This document shows, in pieces, positions 6,175 to 15,152 of a DNA stretch of 24,206 bases. Under the pieces are notes generated by a model, which saw nothing but the letters and a program-made list of their open reading frames with translations, had not been told where the DNA came from and ran no database searches. The stretch covers positions 1 to 24,206 of the forward strand of contig CABRSG010000004.1 in NCBI GenBank assembly GCA_902473545.1, given 5' to 3'. The stretch's first letter is position 1, and each line of letters opens with the position of its first letter. A program made the position numbers and the translations under genes. This DNA comes from an uncultured Lachnospiraceae bacterium (GTDB taxonomy: Bacteria > Bacillota > Clostridia > Lachnospirales > Lachnospiraceae).

Positions 6175-7037
6175 CCCAACCTCTCCTCTCTTTTTCTCAT
6201 GAGCAGATTCAGCCCCAGACTGATGCCGCCGATGATGACAAACAGTATCATGGCCTGTGCCGAAGCGTAGCCGTTGCGGTTAGCATTAAATGCCGTCATA
6301 TAGATTTTGTAAACCATGGTGGCGGAGGATCCTACCGGGCCGCCGCTGGTCATGGTATAGGGGAGCTCAAACACCTTCATATGAGCTGCCACGGATAAGA
6401 TCAGACAGGTGATGATGGTAGGAGAGATCAGCGGCAGCTTGATGTGGCGCAGAATCTGCCGTGTATTTGCACCGTCGATCCTTGCCGCTTCTATCAGATC
6501 GTCTGATATTCCCTGCAGCGCTGCAATATAAATCACCATATAGTAACCTGCGCAGTTCCAGATGCCGGCTGCCGCAAGAGCAGGGATCACGGTGTTTTTA
6601 TTTCCGAGTACGGCAATTCCCTTCATTCCCAGGGCTGCAAATACGTCAGGAAGAACCTGTTGATAGATGAAGCACCAGATGTAACCTACCACCAGAAGGC
6701 TCATCATATTAGGCACAAAGAAAAATGTCCGGAGTACGGCTTTGCACCTGATTCTTGAATCCAGAAGAAGCGCAAGCAGTAATGACAGAAGGTTTCCGGT
6801 TACTACGGTAATCAATGCATATTTCAGCGTTACGCCGATGGTTTTTGTGAAGGTTTTGTCGGTAAACGCCTCAAGATAATTTTTCCATCCCACAAAATTG
6901 TAGGTAGTCTTCATTCCATAGGAGTCTGTGAAGGACAGCCATATGCTCTGAACCACCGGCACAATAAAGAATACCACAAAAAGGATGATAGCAGGCATCA
7001 GCAATGCCATATAAAAGGTATTTTGTTTCTTTCTCAT
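6171..7037 (-). CDS. CUT1 sugar ABC transporter permease (MalF/UgpA type)
   Basis: This 288-residue protein has about six membrane helices, the first at residues 10-33. The EAA loop reads EAARIDGANTRQILRHIKLP, close to consensus. The start has AAGGAGC 7 nt upstream. It lacks the long periplasmic insertion of enteric MalF, as is normal in Firmicutes. A hairpin at 7089-7124 separates it from the binding-protein gene, so it is probably made in smaller amounts than that protein. The transported sugar is not determined by sequence; the divergent glycosidase operon suggests an oligosaccharide or glycoside that is cut after import. Confidence 0.92.
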   Translation of the reverse strand: MRKKQNTFYMALLMPAIILFVVFFIVPVVQSIWLSFTDSYGMKTTYNFVGWKNYLEAFTDKTFTKTIGVTLKYALITVVTGNLLSLLLALLLDSRIRCKAVLRTFFFVPNMMSLLVVGYIWCFIYQQVLPDVFAALGMKGIAVLGNKNTVIPALAAAGIWNCAGYYMVIYIAALQGISDDLIEAARIDGANTRQILRHIKLPLISPTIITCLILSVAAHMKVFELPYTMTSGGPVGSSATMVYKIYMTAFNANRNGYASAQAMILFVIIGGISLGLNLLMRKREERLG

Positions 7038-7088
7038 GTTTCGCTCCTTTTCCCGATTCTGCGATCTCCCTGTCGTTCTGATTTCAGA

Positions 7089-7124
7089 AAATGCCTCAAT
7101 GATTCATGCATCACTGAGGCATTT
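7089..7124 (-). terminator. Intra-operon attenuating hairpin
   Basis: AAATGCCTCA at 7089-7098 pairs with TGAGGCATTT at 7115-7124, with further TGAT/ATCA pairing inside. On the minus strand the stem ends in TTTT. It lies between the binding-protein stop (7171) and the MalF-type start (7037), the usual place for a leaky terminator that keeps binding-protein mRNA in excess over permease mRNA. Confidence 0.7.
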
Positions 7125-7170
7125 CCCATTATTTCTTATCACATATCATTTTTTTAGATAAATCTGCATT

Positions 7171-8445
7171 TTATTCTGCTGCGGATTCTTCCTCCAGAGC
7201 TTTATCCCAGTAGGTATCCAGCTCTGTTGCAAGGCTCTCCCAATCGCTTTCATCCAGCATGTAGTAAGAGAAGGTTTCCCAGAGCTTGTCTGTGAATACG
7301 CTGCGGAGCACCCGGTCTCCATACGGTGTAAACTGACCGCTGGTGAGATAAGAGTCGATGTCTGCCGCAATTGGGTCATAATCCACCGTTACTCCGTTTA
7401 CTGCGGAAGAAACTTTTACATTTTCAGACCAGATAGTTCCGGCTTCCTCGCTTGTCATGTATGCCAGAAAATCCTTTGCCGCGTCAATGTTTTCCGAATC
7501 TGCGCAGATAGACATGGAAGTGTCCGGGAAACAGAGCAGCTTTGCATCGTCCGGATTGTCGGAGACGGGGAAGGCCATCAGACCGATATTGGCATCCGGG
7601 TTTACGTCTCTGATACCGGAAAGAGCCCAGGAACCGTTGCCGTAAAAAGCTACTTCACCGTTGGCGATCAGCGCTGCACAGTCATCGTAGGACTGATTGT
7701 AGGCAGTGTCCGGATCGCAGTATTTATAAACTACGTCTTTCAAAATATCAAAGGCCTGCTTCCAGCCTTCGTCATCTACGATAGCATGTTCGCCTGCATC
7801 CCGTTCTGCGCTCCAGCTGGGATTCTGCCCGTATACGGTTTCTGCGAACAACGCGATCAACGACATATAGGGTACGGACAGGTTGCTGAGGCTGGATGCA
7901 AAAGGCGTTACGCCGTTTGCCTGCAGTGTTTCGCAGCAGGAGATCAGCTCGTCAAGCGTAGTGGGAGCTTCCAGGCCGTTGGCTTCCAGCACGTCTTTAT
8001 TGTAGTACAGACCGATATAGCCGTTGTCGATCGGCATGGCGTATACGGCATCTTCATAAATAGCGTTCGCGCCGGCTACGGTGTCCGCATTCAGATTGGA
8101 GAGAAATTCCTCGCCCGATAAGTCAACCAGAAATTCGGGTTCTACTTCCTTCATCCAGGTAATGATATCCGGCATATCCCCGGAAGCGCTTCTGGCGCGA
8201 AGCGTAGTTTTAAGATCGTCAGAACTCATGCTCTGGATCTCGAAGGTAACATTGGGATTTGCCGCCGTGTAGTTATCCATCATTTCCTGGAATGCAGCGG
8301 TAGGCCCTTCCTCCGTCTTGAGGGAAAGAATCTCCAGTGTCACCGTTTCTGTGCTGTCAGACCCGTCTTCCGCAGACACACAGCCTGTCCACAGACCGGC
8401 GACCATACTCATACTAAGTAACATAGCAATAACTTTGTTTTTCAT
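7171..8445 (-). CDS. CUT1 extracellular sugar-binding lipoprotein
   Basis: This protein has 424 residues from the ATG whose codon occupies 8443-8445, chosen because AAAGGAGG lies about 6 nt upstream; an in-frame ATG 36 nt earlier has no ribosome binding site. The N-terminus is a signal peptide with a lipobox-like LWTGC (Cys22; Trp at -3 is unusual), then an acidic Ser/Asp/Glu linker. The mature part is a type 1 solute-binding protein (COG1653 family), with landmarks YAMPIDNGYIGLYYNKDVLE and GEVAFYGNGSWAL. It would be anchored outside the membrane and deliver ligand to the two permeases. It lies 71 nt after the ROK gene in the same direction, so regulator and transporter are probably co-transcribed. 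Ligand unknown. Confidence 0.9.
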   Translation of the reverse strand: MKNKVIAMLLSMSMVAGLWTGCVSAEDGSDSTETVTLEILSLKTEEGPTAAFQEMMDNYTAANPNVTFEIQSMSSDDLKTTLRARSASGDMPDIITWMKEVEPEFLVDLSGEEFLSNLNADTVAGANAIYEDAVYAMPIDNGYIGLYYNKDVLEANGLEAPTTLDELISCCETLQANGVTPFASSLSNLSVPYMSLIALFAETVYGQNPSWSAERDAGEHAIVDDEGWKQAFDILKDVVYKYCDPDTAYNQSYDDCAALIANGEVAFYGNGSWALSGIRDVNPDANIGLMAFPVSDNPDDAKLLCFPDTSMSICADSENIDAAKDFLAYMTSEEAGTIWSENVKVSSAVNGVTVDYDPIAADIDSYLTSGQFTPYGDRVLRSVFTDKLWETFSYYMLDESDWESLATELDTYWDKALEEESAAE

Positions 8446-8481
8446 GAATGTTCCTCCTTTGGAATTTAGATTATTATTCAA

Positions 8482-8506
8482 TCCGACAGTGCGCGGTTTT
8501 GTCGGA
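8482..8506 (-). other. Small dyad between regulator and binding-protein genes
   Basis: TCCGACA at 8482-8488 and TGTCGGA at 8500-8506 form a 7-bp stem with an 11-nt loop. No U-tract follows on either strand, so it is unlikely to be a full terminator. It could stabilise the downstream mRNA or be a second regulator site. Confidence 0.3.
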
Positions 8507-8516
8507 CTAAATCAGA

Positions 8517-9713
8517 TTAAATGACGGCGAGGGACAGCTTTGGCTTTGCGAACATATGCTCAAACACATAGCAGCAGGCGCCAAGAGGATAATCGTCCTT
8601 TTTCAGCTTTCCCACACGGATATCCGGGTGCATTTCCATATCATGTACCAGATATTTCTTTACCGTCTCCTGCAGGGTATCCCAGTAAACAGATCCGTTG
8701 AGATTAGGGCATCCGCCGATTATGATCGTTTCGATTTCCAGTGTCTTCAGCATGTTGGAAATGGCGATTCCCAGATAAGAAGCTGCTCTCTTTAAAATCT
8801 CCGTACTGTTAATATCTCCCTGCTTCGTCTTTTCAATAAAATCGTGAAGAGTATAGTATTCTTCGGTGTTCTCCATTCTGGTTTTCCTGCGGTAGAATTT
8901 GTTGAGTGCCAGCTCTCCGGCGTAGGCGTCAAGGCATCCGTGGTTGCCGCAGACACATTCCGGTCCGTTTACGTCCAGCGTAGTGTGGCCAATGTAGCCG
9001 GCATTTCCGTGATTTCCGTCAAGAGGGCGATTTTTGCAGAAAATAGCGCTTCCAATACCGGAACGGATTCCAATATAAATGAAATCTGCCGTCTCCGAAG
9101 GAAGGTATTTTTCCTTTTCGATGAGAGCCAGAAGATGAACGTCATTTTTCATATACACTGGCATCTGGAAACGTTCCTCCAGGATCTGTTTCATGTCAAT
9201 GTGATCCCATCCGCGGATTCTTTTGATGTGAAGGGATTTTCCTTCATTCTTTCGGATGGTTCCGGATATTCCCAGACCAATCCCTGCCATTTTCTCTTTT
9301 GGCTTACCGGCATCCGTGATCAGAAGCTCAATCTCTGCCAGCAGTCTGTTCAGAACCTCCTGCGCTTCGCAGTCTATACGGAACTTTACTTCCCGGCTTG
9401 CAATGATTTCCTTCTTCATATTAGATACTGCCATTCGAACCTTCGGAAATTCCAGATCGATTCCTACTGCATAAGCCGAATCCTTATTAATGTGGATCAG
9501 CTCTGCCGGACGTCCGCCGGTGGACTCCGAAAATCCATTTTTCATGATGTAGCCTTCTTCCAGAAACTCCCGGATGATCTCCAATACGGTCGGCCTGCTT
9601 AAAGATGTTCTGGAAGTAATTTCTTCAGTGGTCACCGGTTCATACGTCTGTATGCACTGCATGACCAGATACTTGTTGGCCGCCTTTAAAACTTTGGTTG
9701 TGTTTTTTTTCAT
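8517..9713 (-). CDS. ROK-family transcriptional regulator
   Basis: This protein has 398 residues from the ATG at 9711-9713. An ATG three codons upstream (9720-9722) directly abuts the GGGGAG ribosome binding site with no spacing, so the inner start, with 9 nt spacing, is preferred. An N-terminal winged helix (about 15-65, TTEEITSRTSLSRPTVLEII) precedes a sugar-kinase-like ROK domain. It has GIGLGISG and GIRSGIGSAIF loops, GYIGHTTL, and the zinc motif CVCGNHGCLDAYAG (CxCGxxGC, with Asp where Glu is usual). ROK repressors such as XylR and NagC sense a sugar and control catabolic genes. It heads the leftward transporter operon, diverges from the glycosidase operon, and probably controls both from the shared region at 9752-9840. 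Confidence 0.88.
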   Translation of the reverse strand: MKKNTTKVLKAANKYLVMQCIQTYEPVTTEEITSRTSLSRPTVLEIIREFLEEGYIMKNGFSESTGGRPAELIHINKDSAYAVGIDLEFPKVRMAVSNMKKEIIASREVKFRIDCEAQEVLNRLLAEIELLITDAGKPKEKMAGIGLGISGTIRKNEGKSLHIKRIRGWDHIDMKQILEERFQMPVYMKNDVHLLALIEKEKYLPSETADFIYIGIRSGIGSAIFCKNRPLDGNHGNAGYIGHTTLDVNGPECVCGNHGCLDAYAGELALNKFYRRKTRMENTEEYYTLHDFIEKTKQGDINSTEILKRAASYLGIAISNMLKTLEIETIIIGGCPNLNGSVYWDTLQETVKKYLVHDMEMHPDIRVGKLKKDDYPLGACCYVFEHMFAKPKLSLAVI

Positions 9714-9751
9714 AAATGGCATCTCCCCTGTCCATTTTTGATTGTGATGCT

Positions 9752-9780
9752 ATTATAACACCCTTTTCTGTTTTTGTAAA
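9752..9780 (-). promoter_or_regulatory. Promoter for ROK regulator-transporter operon
   Basis: On the minus strand TTTACA (9775-9780) and TATAAT (9752-9757) are separated by 17 bp. Transcription would start near 9746, about 33 nt before the regulator start codon. Confidence 0.75.
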
Positions 9781-9807
9781 CAACTTTAGATAAAATTATT
9801 TACAAAA
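9772..9807. promoter_or_regulatory. Putative ROK operator dyad
   Basis: TTTTGTAAA at 9772-9780 is the exact inverted complement of TTTACAAAA at 9799-9807, with 18 bp between. One arm covers the -35 box of the leftward promoter and the other lies just upstream of the rightward -35. A/T-rich TTTGT-type half sites resemble those of Firmicute XylR-like ROK proteins. Assignment to this regulator is inferred. Confidence 0.55.
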
Positions 9808-9811
9808 CTAC

Positions 9812-9840
9812 TTTTCATAACAAAAAAGATGTGCTATACT
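9812..9840 (+). promoter_or_regulatory. Promoter for glycosidase-epimerase-isomerase operon
   Basis: TTTTCA (9812-9817) and TATACT (9835-9840) are separated by 17 bp. The weak -35 fits a regulated promoter. The predicted start near 9847 gives a leader of about 44 nt. Confidence 0.55.
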
Positions 9841-9890
9841 GTGGATGGAAAAACAGATCATCGCTATTTGGCGGACAGGAGGGCGCTTAT

Positions 9891-11042
9891 ATGTACAACA
9901 CACTGAAATCTTATCTGGCTGAACTTTCTTTGGAACTTATTCATGGATGCCGTGCGCAGGCGTATGACGGCACATGGCTGTATACGCCGGACGGCATTGC
10001 CAACTACGACGCTCTGTGGCTGCGGGATTTTTCCTATATGGTAGAGTATGCCGGTTTTGCTGTCCCGGAGGAAGATATCATCGCATGTATCCGTTATTCC
10101 ATCCGGCACCGCAGGGAGGACGGATGGATGCCGGACCGCGTGACCAGGGACGGCGTCGGGGTGTATGCTGCCGGTGCAATGGGTCACCCTATCGGCGAGG
10201 CTAATCTGGACAATACGCCATTTCTGGTGTTTACAGTATACAGCTTATATCAGCGCATGGACATGGAACATTTTGGCACTTTGTTTCGGGAATGGGAGCC
10301 TTACTTATCCAGAGGGCTTTCTCTGATTCCTTTAAATCAGAAAGGACTGGTCTACAATGACCCGACAAAGCCCCATTCTCCGTATGGGTTCACGGATACG
10401 GTCTGCAAGACGGGCGAGCTGTTCATGGAATCTCTGCTGTTCTGGAGAGCGTGCCGCATGATGGAGACGCTCTGCAGCCGGTACTGTTATGGAAACGGTG
10501 CAAAATATGGGGCTTTGTCCGATGCGGTGGAGCGCTCCATCGGGACGCTGTGCGATGACAGCACGGGGGTATATTATGCTGCTTCCGGCGACTGCCGTCA
10601 GATCGATATCTGGGGCATGGCGTACATGCTTTACATCGGGTTTCCGGTCGGAGAGGCTGAAAAAGAAATGATTCTTACCTTTTTATATAAGAATTACGAA
10701 CGCTACATGTACAAGGGGCAGGTGCGCCATCTGCTGCGCGGGGAATACTGGGAGAAGCTTCTGATCGAGATTGAGCCGGAAACTTATCAGAACGGCGCTT
10801 ACTGGGCGACGGCCACCGGCTGGATTCTCTGGTGCCTTGCGCAGAAGGACTGTTCTCTGGCCGCGGACACTCTTTTGAAGGTGACAGATTGTTTTAAAAA
10901 AGAAGGTTCTTTTGAGTGCGTAAACGAAAATTATGAAAAGCTGCCCAGCATGGTAGTCAGCGCAACAAATGTTTACGGAGGCCTGATCCGTACTGCCGGG
11001 GATTTCCCGGACTTTATAAAATATCTGGAGGAAAACTTATGA
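9891..11042 (+). CDS. Putative (alpha/alpha)6-barrel glycosidase
   Basis: This protein has 383 residues from ATG 9891, chosen because AGGAGGG at 9877-9883 lies 7 nt upstream; an in-frame ATG at 9831 lies within the promoter. There is no signal peptide, so it is cytoplasmic. It begins YTPDGIANYDALWLRDFSYM (about residues 31-50), a Trp-Leu-Arg-Asp pattern seen in six-hairpin glycosidases. Later come GWMPDRVTRDG, the helical YGFTDTVCKTGELFMESLLF, and NGAYWATATGWILW near the C-terminus. These suggest an inverting glycosidase-like barrel, but I cannot assign a GH family. It overlaps the GH38 gene by 4 nt (ATGA), so the two are co-translated and probably attack the same imported glycan. Catalytic acids are not assignable by eye. 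Confidence 0.6.
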   Translation: MYNTLKSYLAELSLELIHGCRAQAYDGTWLYTPDGIANYDALWLRDFSYMVEYAGFAVPEEDIIACIRYSIRHRREDGWMPDRVTRDGVGVYAAGAMGHPIGEANLDNTPFLVFTVYSLYQRMDMEHFGTLFREWEPYLSRGLSLIPLNQKGLVYNDPTKPHSPYGFTDTVCKTGELFMESLLFWRACRMMETLCSRYCYGNGAKYGALSDAVERSIGTLCDDSTGVYYAASGDCRQIDIWGMAYMLYIGFPVGEAEKEMILTFLYKNYERYMYKGQVRHLLRGEYWEKLLIEIEPETYQNGAYWATATGWILWCLAQKDCSLAADTLLKVTDCFKKEGSFECVNENYEKLPSMVVSATNVYGGLIRTAGDFPDFIKYLEENL

Positions 11043-14000
11043 ATACGTTATTTCGGAACGATCGGATTCGCAGGATTTTGATGGATCTCGAAGCCCTTCA
11101 GATAAAAGCGGCAATTCCGGTAGAGAATGTTCGGATGCTGAGCGGCCGCTTTGATTCGCCGGATGCGGCTGAGCCTTTCTTATCACAGGCGCAGCCTTAT
11201 CCTATACATGGGCAATGGGGCGGGCGCAATGCCTATTTCTGGTTTTTTGCGACAGTGCATCTCCCCGATGGCTTTGAGAGGGAACAGCTCCTTCTTCGAG
11301 TTTCCACTGCCGCAGGCCAGAAGCGGGATACCGCCCTCTTGTCCACCTTTGTATCCGCAGGCAGCCATAACTGGGATCTGATGAATCCTCAGTTTATGGT
11401 ATTTGTAAACGACAGGCTTCGTCAGGGAATGGATACAAACCATACGGTTGTCCCGCTGGAAGCGGAGGATTACCGGAAGGGAACGATTAAGCTGGCGTTT
11501 CAGGCGTACACCGGGCTTACGGACGCCGGATACAGCTTTTTCCCTGAAATCTGTGTTCTGGATACTGCGGTAAAGGAGCTTTATTATGATATGCTCACGC
11601 TTTTTGAGGCTGCTCAGACGATGTCTGAGGAGAGCGTACAGAGATATTCTTTGCTTGACGCCGTCAATGAAGCGATGAATCTTTTGGATCTGCGAACCCC
11701 CGGGAGCCAGGATTTCTATGCCGGGATTAAGAGAGCGCGTGACTATCTTGAAAAATATGGATACGGTTCTTCGGACGATTCCGTTACTGTACACTGCGTC
11801 GGTCATACGCACATTGATATGGCGTGGCTCTGGGATCTCGACCAGACGCGTCTGAAGGCGCAGCGCAGTTTTTCCACGGCTCTTTCCTTTATGGAGCGGT
11901 ATCCGGATTACTGCTTTATGCATACGAGCCCGCAGCTCTATGCTTACCTGAAACGGGACAATCCGCAGCTATATGAAAGAATAAAGACACGGATAGCGGA
12001 AGGACGCTGGGAGCCGGAGGGCGCTATGTGGCTGGAGGCCGACTGCAATCTCCCGTGCGGGGAGTCTCTGGTGCGTCAGATCATCTACGGTAAAAAATTT
12101 ATCCGGGAGGAATTCGGCAGGGACAGCCGTGTTCTCTGGCTGCCGGATGTGTTTGGCTACAGCGCGGCGCTTCCGCAGATTCTGAAAAAATCCGGCATTG
12201 ACTTTTTCGTAACCTCGAAAATCAGCTGGAATATGCTGAATACAATGCCATATGATACCTTTTTGTGGAAAGGAATTGACGGTTCCGAAATTCCGACCTA
12301 TTTTCTTACCACGCCGGAGCTGGGAGCGTCGGAGGGAAACTGCGGAGCCACCTACAATGGTGTTCTGCATCCTGAGACGGTAGCCGGTACCTGGAAGCAT
12401 TATAAGCAGAAGGAAGTCAATCATATGGTTCTTATGTGCTACGGCTACGGTGACGGAGGCGGAGGCCCCACTATGGAAATGCTGGAGAAGCTAAAGCGCA
12501 TGAAAAAGGGGATCCCCGGATTTCCTACGGTTACTTCCGGGGCGACCGGTCCTTTCTTTGCAAAGCTTGCGGATCGTCTGAAAGGGCAGAAATACCTTCC
12601 AAAATGGACAGGGGAACTATATCTGGAGCTGCATCAGGGAACATATACCTCCTGTGCGAAAATTAAAAAGAACAACCGCAGGGCAGAGAATGGTCTTTTT
12701 GCTGCGGAGCTGCTGCAGAGCGTTTTTTTCTGCATGGGGGACGATTATCCGGACGCAAAGCTTTACGATCTGTGGGAAACGCTGCTTTTAAACCAGTTTC
12801 ACGATACGCTGCCGGGAAGCTGTATCGGAAAGGTATATGAGGATTCCGAAAAACAGTTTGCACAGCTTTTTGCACAGATGACGGAGCTGACGGACGCCGG
12901 TCTGGAGCGCCTGGCAGCCCGGATTGCTTTAGACGGTCCCGGCCTTCTGATCTTTCAGCCGGCGCCTTTCCGGCGGGATGCGCTGTTTGAGACAGCTTAT
13001 CAGCCTTTTGGGGAAAATACGCAGTATCTGGATGCTTTCGGCAATATGCTGCCCGGTCAGCGAAGCTTTGACGGAAAGACGCTTCTGGCGCTGTCCGGCC
13101 TGCCTGCGCTGGGTTATACGACGCTGCGGGCGGCGGATGCGGAAAAACTGCCATGTAAGCGCAAATGTGATGAACTTCCGCTTTATCCGATAAGCGCCAC
13201 GCACATGGAAAACAGTTTTTTCTCTTTTGATATTAGCGATGCGGGCGAATTGATCCGTCTTTACGATAAACGTGCCGGTCGGAGGATATTGCCGGAAAAC
13301 ACACCCGGAAACTGTCTGGTGGTCTATGAGGATCGTCCATGCCGCTGGGATAGCTGGAATATTGATATGTATTATGAAGAGAAAAGCTGGTCTGTCGACA
13401 GGGTGGAGCATGTGGAGGTGCTGGAGCGGGGACCGCTGCGTTATGCTTTGCGCATAAGGAAAAGGTATCATCGTTCCCTTATTGATCAGACGATATATTT
13501 GTACCATCACATTCCGCGCATAGATTTTGTCACAGACATTGACTGGCAGGAGGATTCGTCTGTGCTGAAAGCGGAATTTCCTGTTGATGTCAACACGGAT
13601 TTTGCCACATTTGAGATTCAGTACGGCAGCGTGCGCCGCCCGACGCACAGCAATACCAGCTGGGATACGGCAAAATATGAGGTTTGCGCGCACACATGGG
13701 CGGATATCTCAGAAGGCGGTTATGGCGTCAGCCTGCTGAATGATTGTAAATACGGGTATTCCGTCCGGGACGGGCGGATCGCACTTACCCTGCTAAAAGC
13801 CGGTATGGCTCCCGAACCCACACTGGATCGGGGAAAACACACATTTACTTATGCTCTTTATGCCCACAGCGGCCCGGTTCCGGATGGCGGCACTGTCATG
13901 CAGGCGCATTCCATGAATCTTCCGCTGCTGGCAAAAGAAATGGGCAGCCAGAAAGGCTCCCTGCCTGCAGAAGCTTCTTTCTTCACCTGCGATCATCCGT

Positions 14001-14239
14001 CTGTTCTCATAGATTGCGTGAAAAAAGCGGATGAAGAGGACGCGCTTATCCTGCGCTTTTACGAAACCGGAAACTGTCTGTGTAATGCGCGGTTTACCTC
14101 CATGTTTCCGCTTCGTGCAGTGTGGGACTGCACTCTTATGGAAGAAAATCAGACAGAGCTTCCTCTGTCTGATGCAAATTCTTTTGAGTATATGGCAAAG
14201 CCTTTCTCTGTCAATACCTGTAAATTATATTTTGCATAA
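11039..14239 (+). CDS. Glycoside hydrolase family 38 (alpha-mannosidase-like)
   Basis: This 1066-residue cytoplasmic enzyme has no signal peptide. An N-terminal domain of about 245 residues precedes the GH38 catalytic domain, which opens with GHTHIDMAWLWDLDQT. Predicted zinc ligands are H258, D260, the nucleophile D370 in WLPDVFGYS, and H588 in NQFHDTLPGS. The middle-domain motif ELHQGTYTS (H532) contributes to the sugar site. C-terminal beta domains fill about 640-1066, as in bacterial GH38 enzymes of 800-1100 residues. The family is retaining and normally releases alpha-linked mannose. Its neighbours (allulose epimerase and a FucI-type isomerase instead of mannose enzymes) suggest the sugar might be altrose, the C3 epimer of mannose. 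It overlaps the preceding gene by 4 nt. Confidence 0.9.
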   Translation: MNTLFRNDRIRRILMDLEALQIKAAIPVENVRMLSGRFDSPDAAEPFLSQAQPYPIHGQWGGRNAYFWFFATVHLPDGFEREQLLLRVSTAAGQKRDTALLSTFVSAGSHNWDLMNPQFMVFVNDRLRQGMDTNHTVVPLEAEDYRKGTIKLAFQAYTGLTDAGYSFFPEICVLDTAVKELYYDMLTLFEAAQTMSEESVQRYSLLDAVNEAMNLLDLRTPGSQDFYAGIKRARDYLEKYGYGSSDDSVTVHCVGHTHIDMAWLWDLDQTRLKAQRSFSTALSFMERYPDYCFMHTSPQLYAYLKRDNPQLYERIKTRIAEGRWEPEGAMWLEADCNLPCGESLVRQIIYGKKFIREEFGRDSRVLWLPDVFGYSAALPQILKKSGIDFFVTSKISWNMLNTMPYDTFLWKGIDGSEIPTYFLTTPELGASEGNCGATYNGVLHPETVAGTWKHYKQKEVNHMVLMCYGYGDGGGGPTMEMLEKLKRMKKGIPGFPTVTSGATGPFFAKLADRLKGQKYLPKWTGELYLELHQGTYTSCAKIKKNNRRAENGLFAAELLQSVFFCMGDDYPDAKLYDLWETLLLNQFHDTLPGSCIGKVYEDSEKQFAQLFAQMTELTDAGLERLAARIALDGPGLLIFQPAPFRRDALFETAYQPFGENTQYLDAFGNMLPGQRSFDGKTLLALSGLPALGYTTLRAADAEKLPCKRKCDELPLYPISATHMENSFFSFDISDAGELIRLYDKRAGRRILPENTPGNCLVVYEDRPCRWDSWNIDMYYEEKSWSVDRVEHVEVLERGPLRYALRIRKRYHRSLIDQTIYLYHHIPRIDFVTDIDWQEDSSVLKAEFPVDVNTDFATFEIQYGSVRRPTHSNTSWDTAKYEVCAHTWADISEGGYGVSLLNDCKYGYSVRDGRIALTLLKAGMAPEPTLDRGKHTFTYALYAHSGPVPDGGTVMQAHSMNLPLLAKEMGSQKGSLPAEASFFTCDHPSVLIDCVKKADEEDALILRFYETGNCLCNARFTSMFPLRAVWDCTLMEENQTELPLSDANSFEYMAKPFSVNTCKLYFA

Positions 14240-14249
14240 GGAGGTTTTT

Positions 14250-15128
14250 ATGAAATATGGCATTTATTTTGCTTATTGGGAAAAGGAATGGACTGCGGAC
14301 TATATAAAATATATAGAAAAGGTAAAAAAGCTGGGATTTGATATTCTGGAGATTTCCTGCGCGGGCATAGCCTGCGCGGATCAGAAGGAACTGGAGCTCC
14401 TGAAAAAAGCCGCAGATGAAAATGATGTGATCCTCACTGCCGGCTATGGCCCCGGACCGTCGGAGAATCTGGCAAGCTCTGATCCCGCTGTGATCCGACA
14501 TGCGATTTCCTTTTATACGGATATTTTGAAAAGACTGGAATATTTAGGGATCCACTCGATTGGGGGAGGAATTTATTCTTACTGGCCGGTGGATTATTCG
14601 AAACCGATCGACAAAGCCGGAGACTGGAACAGAAGTGTGGAGAATGTTCGCACGGTGGGAAAAATCGCGGAAAGCTGCGGCGTGGAATATTGTCTGGAGG
14701 TGCTCAACCGCTTTGAGGGATATCTGCTGAATACAGCGGAGGAAGCAAAACAATTTGTGGAAGAGGTGGATGTGGACGCCGTGAAGATCATGCTGGATAC
14801 TTTTCATATGAATATTGAGGAGGACAGCATGGCGGACGCCATCCGGCTGGCCGGAGAACGTCTGGGACATTTCCATGTGGGAGAAAATAACCGGCGCGTC
14901 CCCGGGAAAGGCAGTCTCCCGTGGGCATCCATCGGAAGCGCTCTGCGGGAAATCCATTATGACAAGGCTGTAGTAATGGAACCCTTTGTGACCTGCGGAG
15001 GAACTATAGGAAAAGATATCAAAATCTGGAGGGACTTAAGCAAAGGGGCGGATGGCGCCTGGCTGGATGAGGATGCGGCAGGTTCCGTCGCTTTCCTGCG
15101 GCATGTATTCTCCGGAAACCGTACATGA
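14250..15128 (+). CDS. D-allulose (D-psicose) 3-epimerase family ketose epimerase
   Basis: This 292-residue TIM-barrel protein starts at ATG 14250, with AGGAGG at 14239-14244 overlapping the GH38 stop; the frame is open upstream to 14031, but that part lies inside GH38. It interconverts ketoses at C3, typically D-allulose and D-fructose, with Mn or Co. All four metal ligands of clostridial D-psicose 3-epimerase are present at the same numbering: E150, D183, H209, E244. Substrate-site residues E156, H186 and R215 also match. N-terminal MKYGIYFAYWEKEW and LDTFHMNIEEDS are close to the Clostridium cellulolyticum enzyme. Related enzymes also act on tagatose/sorbose and on ribulose/xylulose, so exact substrate is open. 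It is the third gene of the operon, 10 nt after GH38. Confidence 0.9.
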   Translation: MKYGIYFAYWEKEWTADYIKYIEKVKKLGFDILEISCAGIACADQKELELLKKAADENDVILTAGYGPGPSENLASSDPAVIRHAISFYTDILKRLEYLGIHSIGGGIYSYWPVDYSKPIDKAGDWNRSVENVRTVGKIAESCGVEYCLEVLNRFEGYLLNTAEEAKQFVEEVDVDAVKIMLDTFHMNIEEDSMADAIRLAGERLGHFHVGENNRRVPGKGSLPWASIGSALREIHYDKAVVMEPFVTCGGTIGKDIKIWRDLSKGADGAWLDEDAAGSVAFLRHVFSGNRT

Positions 15129-15152
15129 TCACAGAAAGGAAGAGGTAATGAT

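Noticed and set aside
8844..9602. 252-codon open frame antisense to the ROK gene
   Set aside because: The ROK zinc motif, sugar-kinase loops and helix-turn-helix are on the minus strand; the plus reading has no motifs.
12929..13693. 254-codon open frame antisense to GH38
   Set aside because: It is a shadow of a well-supported GH38 gene, has no recognisable domain, and is rich in Arg/His/Ile as expected from complementary-strand reading.
14031..14249. N-terminal extension of the epimerase frame by 73 codons
   Set aside because: It lies inside the 3' end of GH38, and the strong ribosome binding site and family-typical start are at 14250.
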